Shown here: one piece after another, positions 54,342-64,000 of the stretch
Numbering within the stretch: position 1 is the first letter of the stretch
Layout of the letters: each line of letters starts with the position of its first letter
Origin: Planctomycetota bacterium
GTDB lineage: Bacteria > Planctomycetota > UBA8742 > UBA2392
Assembly (NCBI GenBank): GCA_019186845.1
Contig: JABARW010000004.1
Span: 79,084-143,083 of the forward strand
Direction of reading: 5' to 3'
DNA: 64,000 nt
Notes under the pieces: model-generated
Seen by the model: the letters and a program-made list of their open reading frames with translations, nothing else
The model's database searches: none
What the model was told of the DNA's origin: nothing
Position numbers and translations under genes: made by a program

Positions 54342-54533
54342 ATGAAAAACGTGGAAATGAAGGTGGAAGGCGACAGCCTCGTCATCCGTGTGGACCTGAC
54401 GCGGGAGTTCGGCCCCTCGTCCAGCGGCAAGACCATTATTGTGGCCTCCACTGAAGGCAACCAGAGCATCGATTACGACAAGGGCGGCAAGTCCGGCTTC
54501 AAGATCGGGCTCAACGTCTATCGCAAGCCCTGA
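54342..54533 (+). CDS. Small conserved protein of unknown function
   Basis: A 63-residue protein starting at 54342, preceded by GGAGAG. It has three likely beta strands and the run GPSSSGKTIIVASTEGN, which looks like a P-loop but is too short for an NTPase, followed by IGLNVYRKP. I have the impression that this short sequence is conserved among bacteria, without a known role. It begins 17 bases after the MBL gene and is probably in the same operon. It ends three bases before the convergent glycosyltransferase gene. Confidence 0.75.
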   Translation: MKNVEMKVEGDSLVIRVDLTREFGPSSSGKTIIVASTEGNQSIDYDKGGKSGFKIGLNVYRKP

Positions 54534-54536
54534 AGT

Positions 54537-55688
54537 TCATGCCAGTTGTTCGTAGACGTCGGCTGCGCGCGCGACGCCATAACGCTCCTCGGCCAGGCGG
54601 CGTGCGCGTTGACCCATGGCCTTGCGCAGTTCTGGGTCACGCAGGCGCTCGATCGCCGCGGCGATCTCCTCGGCGTCGGCCGGGTTCTTTACGGTCAGTC
54701 CTGCCTGCTCACGCTCGACAAGGGCGCCCAACTCCGTATCCGGCCCTGCCAGGCACAGCAGCGGACGCCCCGAGGCCAGGATGCCCTGCAGCTTGCTCGG
54801 CATGGCCAGCCTGTCGGCGCGGGCCGTGAGCGCGATGGCGGCCACATCACAGTCCCCCAGGGAGGCCGCGAGTTCGCTCAGGGGTTTGTAGTCGAAGAAC
54901 TTCACCTGCTTCCACTGCTCGCGCTGGGCCAGGGCTTTGATTTCTGCCAGCCTGACTCCCCGACCCACATAGTGCAGCTCAACGCCGGTGAGCCTGCCTG
55001 CTGCGCGCGTGAGACCTTCGAGATCGTGGAGCACGCCCATGTTGCCCGAGTACTGGATGATCAGGGGTGCGCCGGGCGCCGGCTGGCGCGGCTTGGGCGC
55101 GATGGCATCGAGGTCTACCCAGTTGGGTTGCACCTCCACGCGGGCATGCGGGCTGCGCGCCCGGGCGACCTGCTTCATGCCCTCCGTAAGGGTAATCACG
55201 GCTTGGGCTCGGCCCATGGCCAGATTGCCGGCCAGGCGCACCAGGCCCGCGGCGGCGCCGGGTTTCATGGCGCCCAGGGCCAGCCCCAGTTCAGGGTGGA
55301 TGTCGTGCAGCACATAAAGATAGCGCCGTCCCAGCAGTGAAAGTTGCCAGGCCGCCAATGCAAGGCCCGGCGGGCTCGATGGCACAATCAGGGTGCCGCG
55401 GCAGAACAGCGCTCGCCAGGCCCCGCTGCACATCAGCCACCACGCACCCAGCGCGCGGGCCCACAGGCTCTTGCCTCCGGGCGCCCACCAGCGCCGCACA
55501 CTCACCCCGTCCAGGTTCTCCCGGCGGGGGGCGACTTCGCTCAGGCCCTGATATCGGGGCTTGTAGGTCAACACCTGCACCCGATGGCCACGTGCCGCCA
55601 GTTCGCGCGCCAGCAGGGCAAAGAGCTGGCCGTCTGCCGCAACGTCCGGCGGAAAGTAGGGGAGCAGGAAGGTGATGCGCTTGGGCAC
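54537..55688 (-). CDS. Family 4 glycosyltransferase
   Basis: A GT-B glycosyltransferase (WbuB-like). The GTG at 55688 begins [15 protein letters not shown], the natural start; upstream open frame overlaps the gmd promoter. N-terminal [20 protein letters not shown] and [17 protein letters not shown] suit the acceptor domain. The C-terminal domain has [40 protein letters not shown] (EX7E-like region) and [20 protein letters not shown]. 383 aa. It diverges from the gmd-fcl pair, and the three probably serve a fucose-containing surface polysaccharide. Confidence 0.85.
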   Translation of the reverse strand: MPKRITFLLPYFPPDVAADGQLFALLARELAARGHRVQVLTYKPRYQGLSEVAPRRENLDGVSVRRWWAPGGKSLWARALGAWWLMCSGAWRALFCRGTLIVPSSPPGLALAAWQLSLLGRRYLYVLHDIHPELGLALGAMKPGAAAGLVRLAGNLAMGRAQAVITLTEGMKQVARARSPHARVEVQPNWVDLDAIAPKPRQPAPGAPLIIQYSGNMGVLHDLEGLTRAAGRLTGVELHYVGRGVRLAEIKALAQREQWKQVKFFDYKPLSELAASLGDCDVAAIALTARADRLAMPSKLQGILASGRPLLCLAGPDTELGALVEREQAGLTVKNPADAEEIAAAIERLRDPELRKAMGQRARRLAEERYGVARAADVYEQLA

Positions 55689-55794
55689 GCCGCGATTATG
55701 CAAAGCAATCCTCGCCGGGGCAGTCGCGGGTGAAAATTGCGGCCCGACTGTTACTGCTTTCCAAGGGGCGCGCGGCAATCCAGAATCGGGCCGC

Positions 55795-56823
55795 ATGGCA
55801 AAAGGCAAACGCACGGCCCTGATCACGGGCATCACCGGGCAGGACGGCAGCTATCTGGCGGAGCTGCTGCTGGCCAAGGGCTACGTGGTGTACGGCGTCA
55901 TCCGCCGCAGCTCCACGTTCAATATTGACCGCATCGAGCATCTGTATCAGGACCCGCACGCCCGCGACTATCGCTTGAGGCTCGTATACGGCAACCTGAC
56001 CGACGCCTCGCGCATCACCCAACTTCTGGCCGAGATCCGCCCCGACGAGATCTACAACCTCGGTGCACAGAGCCACGTCAAGGTCAGTTTCGAACAGCCG
56101 GAATACACCGGCGACGTGGATGCCGCAGGTGTCACGCGCCTGCTGGAAAGCGTGCGCAGCCTGGGCCTGAAGTCCCGCATCTATCAGGCCTGCTCAAGCG
56201 AGATGTTCGGCAACGCGCCCGCTCCCCAGAGTGAGGACACCGCCATGCTGCCTCGCTCGCCCTACGCCGCCGCAAAGGCCTACGCCTACTGGATGTGCCG
56301 CACCTACCGCGAGGCTTATGGATTGTTCATCGCCAACGGCATCCTTTTCAATCACGAGAGCCCGCGGCGCGGGCCGACGTTTGTCACGCGCAAGATCACC
56401 CGCGCCGTGGCGCGCATCCAGGCCGGCCTGCAGGACAAACTCTATCTCGGCAACCTCGACGCGCGGCGCGATTGGGGCTATGCGCCCGACTATGTCGAGG
56501 GGATGTGGCGCATGTTGCAGCACAAGCGGCCCGACGACTTCGTGCTGGCCACGGGTGAAAGCCACAGCGTGCGCGAGTTCTGTGAGCTGGCCTTTGCGCG
56601 CGTAAAGCTGGACTGGCGCCGCTTCGTCAAACTCGACAAGCGCTATCTGCGCCCCGCCGAGGTGGACCACCTGTGCGGCGACGCGGCCAAGGCGCGCCGC
56701 GTGCTGGGCTGGAAGCCTCGGGTCACGTTCCGCGAGCTGGTGAACCTCATGGTCGACGCGGATGTTGAGGCCTTGCGGGCGGGCCGTGACGACTTCCGCA
56801 GCGAGGAGCGCTGGTTCAAGTGA
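55795..56823 (+). CDS. gmd: GDP-mannose 4,6-dehydratase
   Basis: It converts GDP-mannose to GDP-4-keto-6-deoxymannose. An extended [22 protein letters not shown] for [22 protein letters not shown], the catalytic [18 protein letters not shown] with the YxxxK pair, [20 protein letters not shown], and [13 protein letters not shown]. The start at 55795 excludes the leader of the longer frame. 342 aa. It precedes the fcl gene by 69 bases; together they make GDP-L-fucose. Confidence 0.95.
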   Translation: MAKGKRTALITGITGQDGSYLAELLLAKGYVVYGVIRRSSTFNIDRIEHLYQDPHARDYRLRLVYGNLTDASRITQLLAEIRPDEIYNLGAQSHVKVSFEQPEYTGDVDAAGVTRLLESVRSLGLKSRIYQACSSEMFGNAPAPQSEDTAMLPRSPYAAAKAYAYWMCRTYREAYGLFIANGILFNHESPRRGPTFVTRKITRAVARIQAGLQDKLYLGNLDARRDWGYAPDYVEGMWRMLQHKRPDDFVLATGESHSVREFCELAFARVKLDWRRFVKLDKRYLRPAEVDHLCGDAAKARRVLGWKPRVTFRELVNLMVDADVEALRAGRDDFRSEERWFK

Positions 56824-56892
56824 CAGGGAGACAGGGCTTGCGGTCAAGGCACCGCCTGAACCAGGACTCCAACTCCAAGAGAAATCACGACG

Positions 56893-57861
56893 ATGCTCGA
56901 TCTGACCCACGAACGAATGCTGATCACCGGCGGCAGCGGATTTCTGGGCCGGGCACTGGCCGAGCACCTGCGCTCACTAGGCTGCAGAAACCTGTTTACG
57001 CCGCGCCACGCCGACATCGACCTGCTTGACCGCGCGGCGGTCGCCCGCATGTACGACACATGGCGGCCCGGAGGGGTGATTCACGCGGCGGCGCGGGTGG
57101 GGGGCATCGGCGCCAACCGGGCCAATCCAGGCCTGTTCTTCTACGAGAACATGCAGATGGGGCTCAATCTGATCGAGGAGGCCCGCCGCTACGGCAAACT
57201 TTCCAGGTTTGTCCAGTTGGGCACCGTCTGCGCGTATCCCAAGCACGCCCGGGTGCCCTTTCGCGAGGACGAACTCTGGGAAGGCTACCCAGAGGAAACC
57301 AACGCGCCCTACGGTGTGGCCAAGCGTTCCCTGCTGGTCATGCTCCAGAGCTATCGGGCCCAGTACGGCCTCAACGGAATCTTCCTGCTGCCGGTGAATC
57401 TCTATGGACCGGGTGACAACTTCGACCTTGAGTCCAGCCACGTCATTCCCGCGATGATTCGCAAGTTCGATGAAGCCGCGCGCTCCAACGCGCCCCAGGT
57501 CAAACTCTGGGGAGACGGGCGTCCCACCCGCGAGTTCCTCTATGTGGGCGACTGCGCGCGCGGCATCGCGCAGGCCACAGCCTCCTATGACAAGGCGGAG
57601 CCCGTCAACCTGGGAAGCGGGCAGGAGCTCTCCATGGCCGAATTGGCCCAGATCGTGGCGCGGCTCACAGGGTTTCGGGGCGAAGTAGTCTGGGACAAGA
57701 CCATGCCCAACGGACAGCCGCGCCGAAGGCTGGACACCAGTCGCGCCAAGATTGAATTCGGCTTCACGGCCTCAACTCCGCTGGAGGAAGGGTTGCGCAA
57801 GACTCTGGCCTGGTGGCAGGGACAGCGCGCCGAGCAGGGCCGGCGTCCCGGCGCGTGCTGA
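56893..57861 (+). CDS. fcl: GDP-L-fucose synthase
   Basis: It epimerises and reduces the Gmd product to GDP-L-fucose using NADPH. The extended SDR pattern is clear: MLITGGSGFLGRALAEHL, VIHAAARVGGIGANRANP, FVQLGTVCAYPKHARVPF, and APYGVAKRSLLVMLQSYR carrying YxxxK. NLYGPGDNFDLESSHVIPAM is the family substrate loop. 322 aa. Its position after gmd confirms the pathway, likely for an O-antigen, capsule or glycoprotein. Confidence 0.94.
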   Translation: MLDLTHERMLITGGSGFLGRALAEHLRSLGCRNLFTPRHADIDLLDRAAVARMYDTWRPGGVIHAAARVGGIGANRANPGLFFYENMQMGLNLIEEARRYGKLSRFVQLGTVCAYPKHARVPFREDELWEGYPEETNAPYGVAKRSLLVMLQSYRAQYGLNGIFLLPVNLYGPGDNFDLESSHVIPAMIRKFDEAARSNAPQVKLWGDGRPTREFLYVGDCARGIAQATASYDKAEPVNLGSGQELSMAELAQIVARLTGFRGEVVWDKTMPNGQPRRRLDTSRAKIEFGFTASTPLEEGLRKTLAWWQGQRAEQGRRPGAC

Positions 57862-57917
57862 GAGCGACAAGCGTGAAGTGAAGCAGCGCGCCGGCGCGTA
57901 TCGAACCAGGGAAACCT

Positions 57918-59234
57918 GTGGGAATTTCGGGCGAGAACGTCTACCTCTTCCGGCACGCCTTGCTGCGTGATGCGGCCTATCAACTTCAGCTGCCGAGTAC
58001 TCGGGCCAGGCTGCACGAACTGGCTTTTGAACTGGTGGAGGCTGCGCTGGGTGGCCGGGCGCCCCAGATGCCCGCCCTCGACTTGCTGGAGAAGGCGGAC
58101 TTTGCGCCCCACAGCACCGACGCGGCCGCGGGCGAACTGGCGGGCCATGCGCTGGCCGCTTCCGAGGGGCCCAAGCGCGAGTTCTTTCTCAGCATGCATG
58201 CGAGGTACCTGCGGCGCCACGCTGAGCACTGTCAGCGGAGTTTCAGAAATGAAGAGGCTGTCGCGGCCTGGCGGGCCCTCAGTTTGGTCGAGGGCACGCG
58301 GGAGCCCTGTGCTGCCTTGCAACGCTGTGCGGAGGTGTTGTCCAAGTCGGGACGCCGTCGTGAAGCCGAGGACGTTCTGATCGAGGCCCTGAAGCTGCAA
58401 CGAACCTTGGGCGACAGCAAAGGAGAAAGCGCGCTGCTGGGCTACCTGGGCATGGCGCAGTGCGCCACCGGCCGGCATGCCGAGGCTGAGGCCACGCTCC
58501 TGAGAGCCCACGCGATGCTGAGAGACAGTCGCCATGCGCGGCTCCGAGGTCTGGTTGTTGGCAATCTGGCGAGCATCTACTACCTGACGGGCCGTCCGGA
58601 GCAAGCGGAGCAACACCAGTTGATGGCTGCCGCGGCCCTGGAAGAAGCGGGCGACAAGGTCAACCGGGGCATTCTGCTGAGCAACCTGGGACTGACCTAC
58701 CACCGCGCCAAACGCCATGAGCTGGCCGATGCGACCCTGAAGCAAGCGCTGACCCTGCATCGCCAGGCGGGGGATCGTCGCACGGAGGGCATCACTCTTG
58801 GGCACCTGGCATTGCTGCTCAAAAGCCGGGGAGACTCAGCCGGCGCAGAAGCCATGACCCAGGAAGCCCTGGCCATACACAGGCAGGTAGGTAATCGCGC
58901 ATCGGAGGGTATGACGCTGGGCCATCTCGCGTCGATTTACATGACTACCGGCCGCAAGAAGCTCGCCGAGGAGTTCTACTGGGCTGCCGTGGCCATTCAC
59001 GCCGAAGTTGGCAATCGAAGGAGCGAGGGGGCCGATCTTTGCGGGGTGGGGATCTGCGTGCTGGACCAGGGACGTCCCGGGGAAGCCAAGGAGGCCTGGA
59101 GCCGTGGCATGGCCATTTTGAGCCTCATCGGCGACCAGGAACTGATGCGGCTGGAAGAGCAGGCCATGGTAGCTGCCTGTGCCGCGGCCGGTGTTCCCCC
59201 GTTTGAATCCGCCGGCGTCGCGCCACAAGCATGA
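57918..59234 (+). CDS. TPR-repeat protein, apparently the tail of a larger signalling ATPase
   Basis: The GTG at 57918 follows AGGGA. The first 30 residues, VYLFRHALLRDAAYQLQLPS then RARLHELAFELVE, match the segment that, in adenylate-cyclase, kinase and STAND-type ATPases, joins the P-loop domain to C-terminal TPRs. Here no ATPase precedes it. The rest (to 438 aa) is about eight tetratricopeptide repeats, e.g. LSNLGLTYHRAKRHELADAT and ASIYMTTGRKKLAEEFYWA. It may be a free-standing scaffold or a truncated remnant. It ends just before the terminator shared with clpC. Confidence 0.75.
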   Translation: MGISGENVYLFRHALLRDAAYQLQLPSTRARLHELAFELVEAALGGRAPQMPALDLLEKADFAPHSTDAAAGELAGHALAASEGPKREFFLSMHARYLRRHAEHCQRSFRNEEAVAAWRALSLVEGTREPCAALQRCAEVLSKSGRRREAEDVLIEALKLQRTLGDSKGESALLGYLGMAQCATGRHAEAEATLLRAHAMLRDSRHARLRGLVVGNLASIYYLTGRPEQAEQHQLMAAAALEEAGDKVNRGILLSNLGLTYHRAKRHELADATLKQALTLHRQAGDRRTEGITLGHLALLLKSRGDSAGAEAMTQEALAIHRQVGNRASEGMTLGHLASIYMTTGRKKLAEEFYWAAVAIHAEVGNRRSEGADLCGVGICVLDQGRPGEAKEAWSRGMAILSLIGDQELMRLEEQAMVAACAAAGVPPFESAGVAPQA

Positions 59235-59301
59235 GTCCGCACCTGGCGTGCTGCCGCCCCAAGGGCGCCGCAAGTGCTTTGGGCGCGGGGTAGCAAGCAA
59301 T

Positions 59302-59328
59302 CGGGCCCCGGTTTGGAACCGGGGCCCG
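59302..59328. terminator. Bidirectional terminator between the TPR gene and clpC
   Basis: A perfect 12-base inverted repeat, CGGGCCCCGGTT and its complement, around a three-base loop, lies between two convergent stops. Confidence 0.8.
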
Positions 59329-59350
59329 CATGCAAAGGAGTGCTGCCCTG

Positions 59351-61975
<2,625 letters not shown>

Positions 61976-62179
61976 GTTTGCCTCTTACGGGCCGCGATGC
62001 GGGGCCAAGCCCCGGTGAGTCACGGTAACACGGCGCAAATGGCCGTCAATTGCCGTTGAAAGGCCGTTTTTCGGCCCATGCCGCAACGGCATACGCTGGA
62101 TTTAACCGCAAAGCCCGTGCCGTGTATTCCGCCCAAGCGCTGCACTTGTAAACCTCGTTTGAGCATGCATGATGCCGCC

Positions 62180-62608
62180 ATGAAAACCACTCCCAAAGTC
62201 AAAGCCTTCTTGATCTGCGACCAGGTCATCCATTCCACGGACCGCAAGTACACTGTCGTCGGCATTTTCCGCCGCGTCCATGCCGCGCAGTTCCCGGTGT
62301 TTCATGCGCGCTTTGGACTCTACCTCATGCTGGGCGAACTCAATGGTCGCTGCGACCTGACCATCCAGTTTATCGACCCGGGCGACGGCCAGGTGCTTGG
62401 CCGCGCTGACCTCAAGGGCGTCGAGCACCGCAGCCCGCTGGATGACTTCGAGACGGGCCTGAACCTGCCGGGGCTGCACTTCCCCAAGGCCGGCACCTAC
62501 GAGATTCACCTGCTGGTCAACGGAGAGCTGCTGCACGTGGATACGATTCACGCGGTGCAGATGGAGAACCCGCCCCAGCAACCCCTGGGCGGGGAGCAAC
62601 GTCCCTGA
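62180..62608 (+). CDS. DUF6941 family protein
   Basis: A 142-residue protein of unknown function. It opens VKAFLICDQVIHSTDRKY and continues TVVGIFRRVHAAQFPVFH, the pattern I recall for DUF6941, with a beta-rich fold and later IHLLVNGELLHVDTI. No motif suggests catalysis. The chosen start at 62180 (MKTTPKVK) is the first that fits the family; a Met four codons earlier is possible. A terminator follows it. The gene is divergent from clpC. Confidence 0.72.
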   Translation: MKTTPKVKAFLICDQVIHSTDRKYTVVGIFRRVHAAQFPVFHARFGLYLMLGELNGRCDLTIQFIDPGDGQVLGRADLKGVEHRSPLDDFETGLNLPGLHFPKAGTYEIHLLVNGELLHVDTIHAVQMENPPQQPLGGEQRP

Positions 62609-62635
62609 GCGGCATCGACCTAGAGTCGCAACGTG

Positions 62636-62665
62636 AAGCGGGGCCGCCCTGGGGCGACCCCGCTT
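62636..62665. terminator. Bidirectional terminator between DUF6941 and tRNA-Val
   Basis: A 14-base stem with one mismatch (AAGCGGGGCCGCCC against GGGCGACCCCGCTT) and a two-base loop. It lies after the DUF6941 stop and six bases beyond the 3' end of the convergent tRNA. Confidence 0.75.
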
Positions 62666-62670
62666 GAATG

Positions 62671-62746
62671 TGGTAGGCGCTACAGGACTCGAACCTGTGA
62701 CCCCTGCCGTGTGAAGACAGTGCTCTACCAACTGAGCTAAGCGCCC
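62671..62746 (-). tRNA. tRNA-Val (anticodon CAC)
   Basis: On the - strand the 76 bases form a full cloverleaf. The acceptor arms are GGGCGCT and AGCGCCT, with the first pair G1-U72; the D-arm is GCTC/GAGC; the anticodon stem CTGTC/GGCAG holds the loop TTCACAC, giving anticodon CAC that reads GTG (Val). The T-arm is ACAGG/CCTGT with TTCGAGT. The CCA tail is encoded. It is read towards the DUF6941 gene. Confidence 0.95.
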
Positions 62747-62860
62747 GGGTCAGACGTATGACGCGCGTGTGGCACGCGCGCCCCGCTCGCAGCCTTGTGG
62801 GCCCGCTTGGGGGCGCGTATAGTATTCCCCTCTTGGGCAACGTCAAGCGGCGGAACATCC

Positions 62861-63541
62861 ATGGAAACCATCCTCGTGGTCGAGGACGACCCATCTATCC
62901 AGCGCGGCCTGGAATTGAACCTGCAGGTGGAGGGCTATTCCGTATTCACTGCGGCAGACGGCGAAACCGGCCTGCAGAAGGCCATTGAGCACAAGCCTGA
63001 TGTGATCCTGCTCGATGTCATGCTGCCCAAGCTTTCGGGCTTTGACCTCTGCCGCCAGTTGCGCAAGCAGGGCATGACCATGCCCATCATCATGCTCACG
63101 GCCAAGACCCAGGAAATCGACAAGATCATGGGTCTTGAGCTGGGTGCTGACGACTACGTGACCAAGCCTTTTTCCATCGCCGAGGTTGTGGCGCGCGTCA
63201 ACGCCCACGTGCGCCGCAGCAAGCGCTTTGAAACGACGGAAGCCAATTACGTGTTTGGCCCCTACACCCTTGACGTCAAAGGGCAGGTCCTGCGCAAGGA
63301 CGGGAACCAGATCGAACTCTCGCAGAAAGAGTTCCAGATGCTCAAGCTCTTCCTGGAGAACGAGGGCAAGGTGTTGTCCCGCCAGGAGATTCTCACCAAG
63401 GTCTGGGGTTTTGACTATTTTGGCACCGACCGCACGGTGGACAACTTCATCAACAAGCTGCGCCAGAAGGTCGAAGACGACATCAACAGGCCCGAGCACA
63501 TCCTCACCATGCGCGGTTCGGGATACAAGTTTGTGCGCTGA
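62861..63541 (+). CDS. OmpR/PhoB-family response regulator
   Basis: A 226-residue two-component DNA-binding regulator. The receiver domain has the acidic pair in TILVVEDDPSIQRGL, the phosphoacceptor Asp in VILLDVMLPKLSGFDL (about residue 51), TAKTQEIDK and the Lys in YVTKPFSIAE. A winged-helix output domain follows: YTLDVKGQVLRKDGNQIELS, EFQMLKLFLENEGKVLSRQE, TVDNFINKLRQKVED and the terminal TMRGSGYKFVR. No histidine kinase is seen in the following sequence; a strong terminator is right behind it, so the kinase is elsewhere. Confidence 0.94.
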   Translation: METILVVEDDPSIQRGLELNLQVEGYSVFTAADGETGLQKAIEHKPDVILLDVMLPKLSGFDLCRQLRKQGMTMPIIMLTAKTQEIDKIMGLELGADDYVTKPFSIAEVVARVNAHVRRSKRFETTEANYVFGPYTLDVKGQVLRKDGNQIELSQKEFQMLKLFLENEGKVLSRQEILTKVWGFDYFGTDRTVDNFINKLRQKVEDDINRPEHILTMRGSGYKFVR

Positions 63542-63568
63542 CTTTGCCGGCCCTTGCCCCATCAACGC

Positions 63569-63602
63569 CACATGCCGCCCTGACCGGCGGCATGTGTTCT
63601 TT
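63569..63602 (+). terminator. Rho-independent terminator of the response-regulator gene
   Basis: CACATGCCGCC pairs perfectly with GGCGGCATGTG around a six-base loop and is followed by TTCTTT. It begins 27 bases after the stop. Confidence 0.85.
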
Positions 63603-63622
63603 GGTGTGACTGGGCAGCGGCA

Positions 63623-64000
63623 TCACTTTCCGCGCTGTTCATCCACCCACTTGCGCACGGCCGCGGCGTGTTCTTTGGCCAGGCGGTTGCTGGTTTCGGT
63701 AAACTTGCGGGCGAAGACTTTGTCGGCCTTCTGCATGGCGGTGATAGCGGCGTCGAATTCCTTGAAGTCCTTGTAGGTGCCGTTCTTGGTCTCCTTGACG
63801 GCCGTGTTCCAGTCGTCGTCGAGGTTGACCTGGCGGTTCTGTTTGATGCTGTCGAGCTTGATCTCGTAGTACTTCTTCCAGACGCGCTCAAAGTCTTCAA
63901 ACAGCTTCTGGCCGGCCTCGGTCATCTTCTCCTCTTCGGCCTTCTTCTCGACGCTCTTCTCGCCTTCGGGTTTCTCCGAGGTCTTGGGCGGGTCCTTGGG
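63623..64000 (-). CDS. Unknown protein, truncated by the window edge
   Basis: The frame is open to the last base; the start lies beyond the window. The 125 visible residues begin with a Lys/Glu/Pro-rich low-complexity stretch (PKTSEKPEGEKSVEKKAEEE) and then become helical and charged (FEDFERVWKKYYEIKLDSIK; FDAAITAMQKADKVFARKF), ending RKWVDEQRGK. This looks like a soluble helical or coiled-coil protein. I do not recognise a family, and there are no cysteines or catalytic motifs in the visible part. A convergent terminator lies just after its stop. Confidence 0.6.
   Translation of the reverse strand, partial: PKDPPKTSEKPEGEKSVEKKAEEEKMTEAGQKLFEDFERVWKKYYEIKLDSIKQNRQVNLDDDWNTAVKETKNGTYKDFKEFDAAITAMQKADKVFARKFTETSNRLAKEHAAAVRKWVDEQRGK

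Noticed and set aside
62671-62746. Integration site for a mobile element at tRNA-Val
   Set aside because: No integrase and no repeated tRNA 3' end are seen near it.

Overview
The window reads as bacterial chromosome from an organism with high-GC DNA and dense genes. The combined gene content looks most like a Planctomycetota or related environmental lineage: a Ser/Thr kinase fused to a WD40-type domain, ClpC with a UVR insert, DUF4416 and DUF6941 proteins, a secreted beta-helix protein with a C-terminal sorting tail, a Sec-containing SelD and a carotenoid cluster. That assignment is inference; there is no rRNA or other decisive marker here.

Layout. 1-6.3 kb: an unknown protein, chromosome-partition SMC, a small unknown protein and RNA 3'-phosphate cyclase RtcA. 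6.6-15.8 kb: one tightly packed operon with phytoene synthase, two CrtI-type oxidoreductases, an alpha/beta hydrolase with a Cys nucleophile, a prenyl diphosphate synthase, a GT2 glycosyltransferase and a CruF-type hydratase. It runs directly into an MlaE permease and MlaF ATPase, suggesting a modified or glycosylated carotenoid made together with a lipid transporter. 15.8-23.5 kb: a secreted beta-helix/FN3 protein, selD with an in-frame TGA (selenocysteine), pilT, pilB and a DUF445 protein. 23.5-31.3 kb: queD, an FMN hydroxyacid oxidase, an AsmA-like protein, lon interrupted by an in-frame TAG, a Cys/Met-metabolism PLP enzyme and trmO. 31.5-35.0 kb: the fused acyl-CoA mutase icmF.

35.0-36.6 kb is an accessory island with visibly lower GC. 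It holds a DUF6932 nucleotidyltransferase-like gene (one-base frameshift) and an unrecognised partner. 36.7-38.1 kb: a TetR gene diverging from a diiron flavodiiron-like gene, with two matching operators around a good promoter. 38.3-45.8 kb: two exported proteins, a very large membrane Ser/Thr kinase and a polysaccharide deacetylase. 45.9-48.4 kb: a second TetR gene with identical operators on both sides, an ECF sigma factor and a zinc-ribbon helical protein. 48.4-57.9 kb: DUF4416, GAPDH, phosphofructokinase, PepP, a HAD phosphatase, an MBL hydrolase, a 63-residue conserved protein, a GT4 glycosyltransferase, and the GDP-fucose pathway genes gmd and fcl. 57.9-64.0 kb: a TPR protein that looks like the tail of a larger signalling ATPase, clpC, a DUF6941 protein, tRNA-Val(CAC), an OmpR-type response regulator and a partial unknown gene.

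Most interesting points: the DUF6932 two-gene island; selenocysteine in SelD; the amber codon inside lon; the carotenoid-Mla operon; a set of intergenic arrays built from four 7- or 8-base units; and two TetR promoter/operator systems whose mRNAs look leaderless. No IS element, CRISPR array, rRNA or prophage was seen. All assignments come from reading the sequence; no database search was run.
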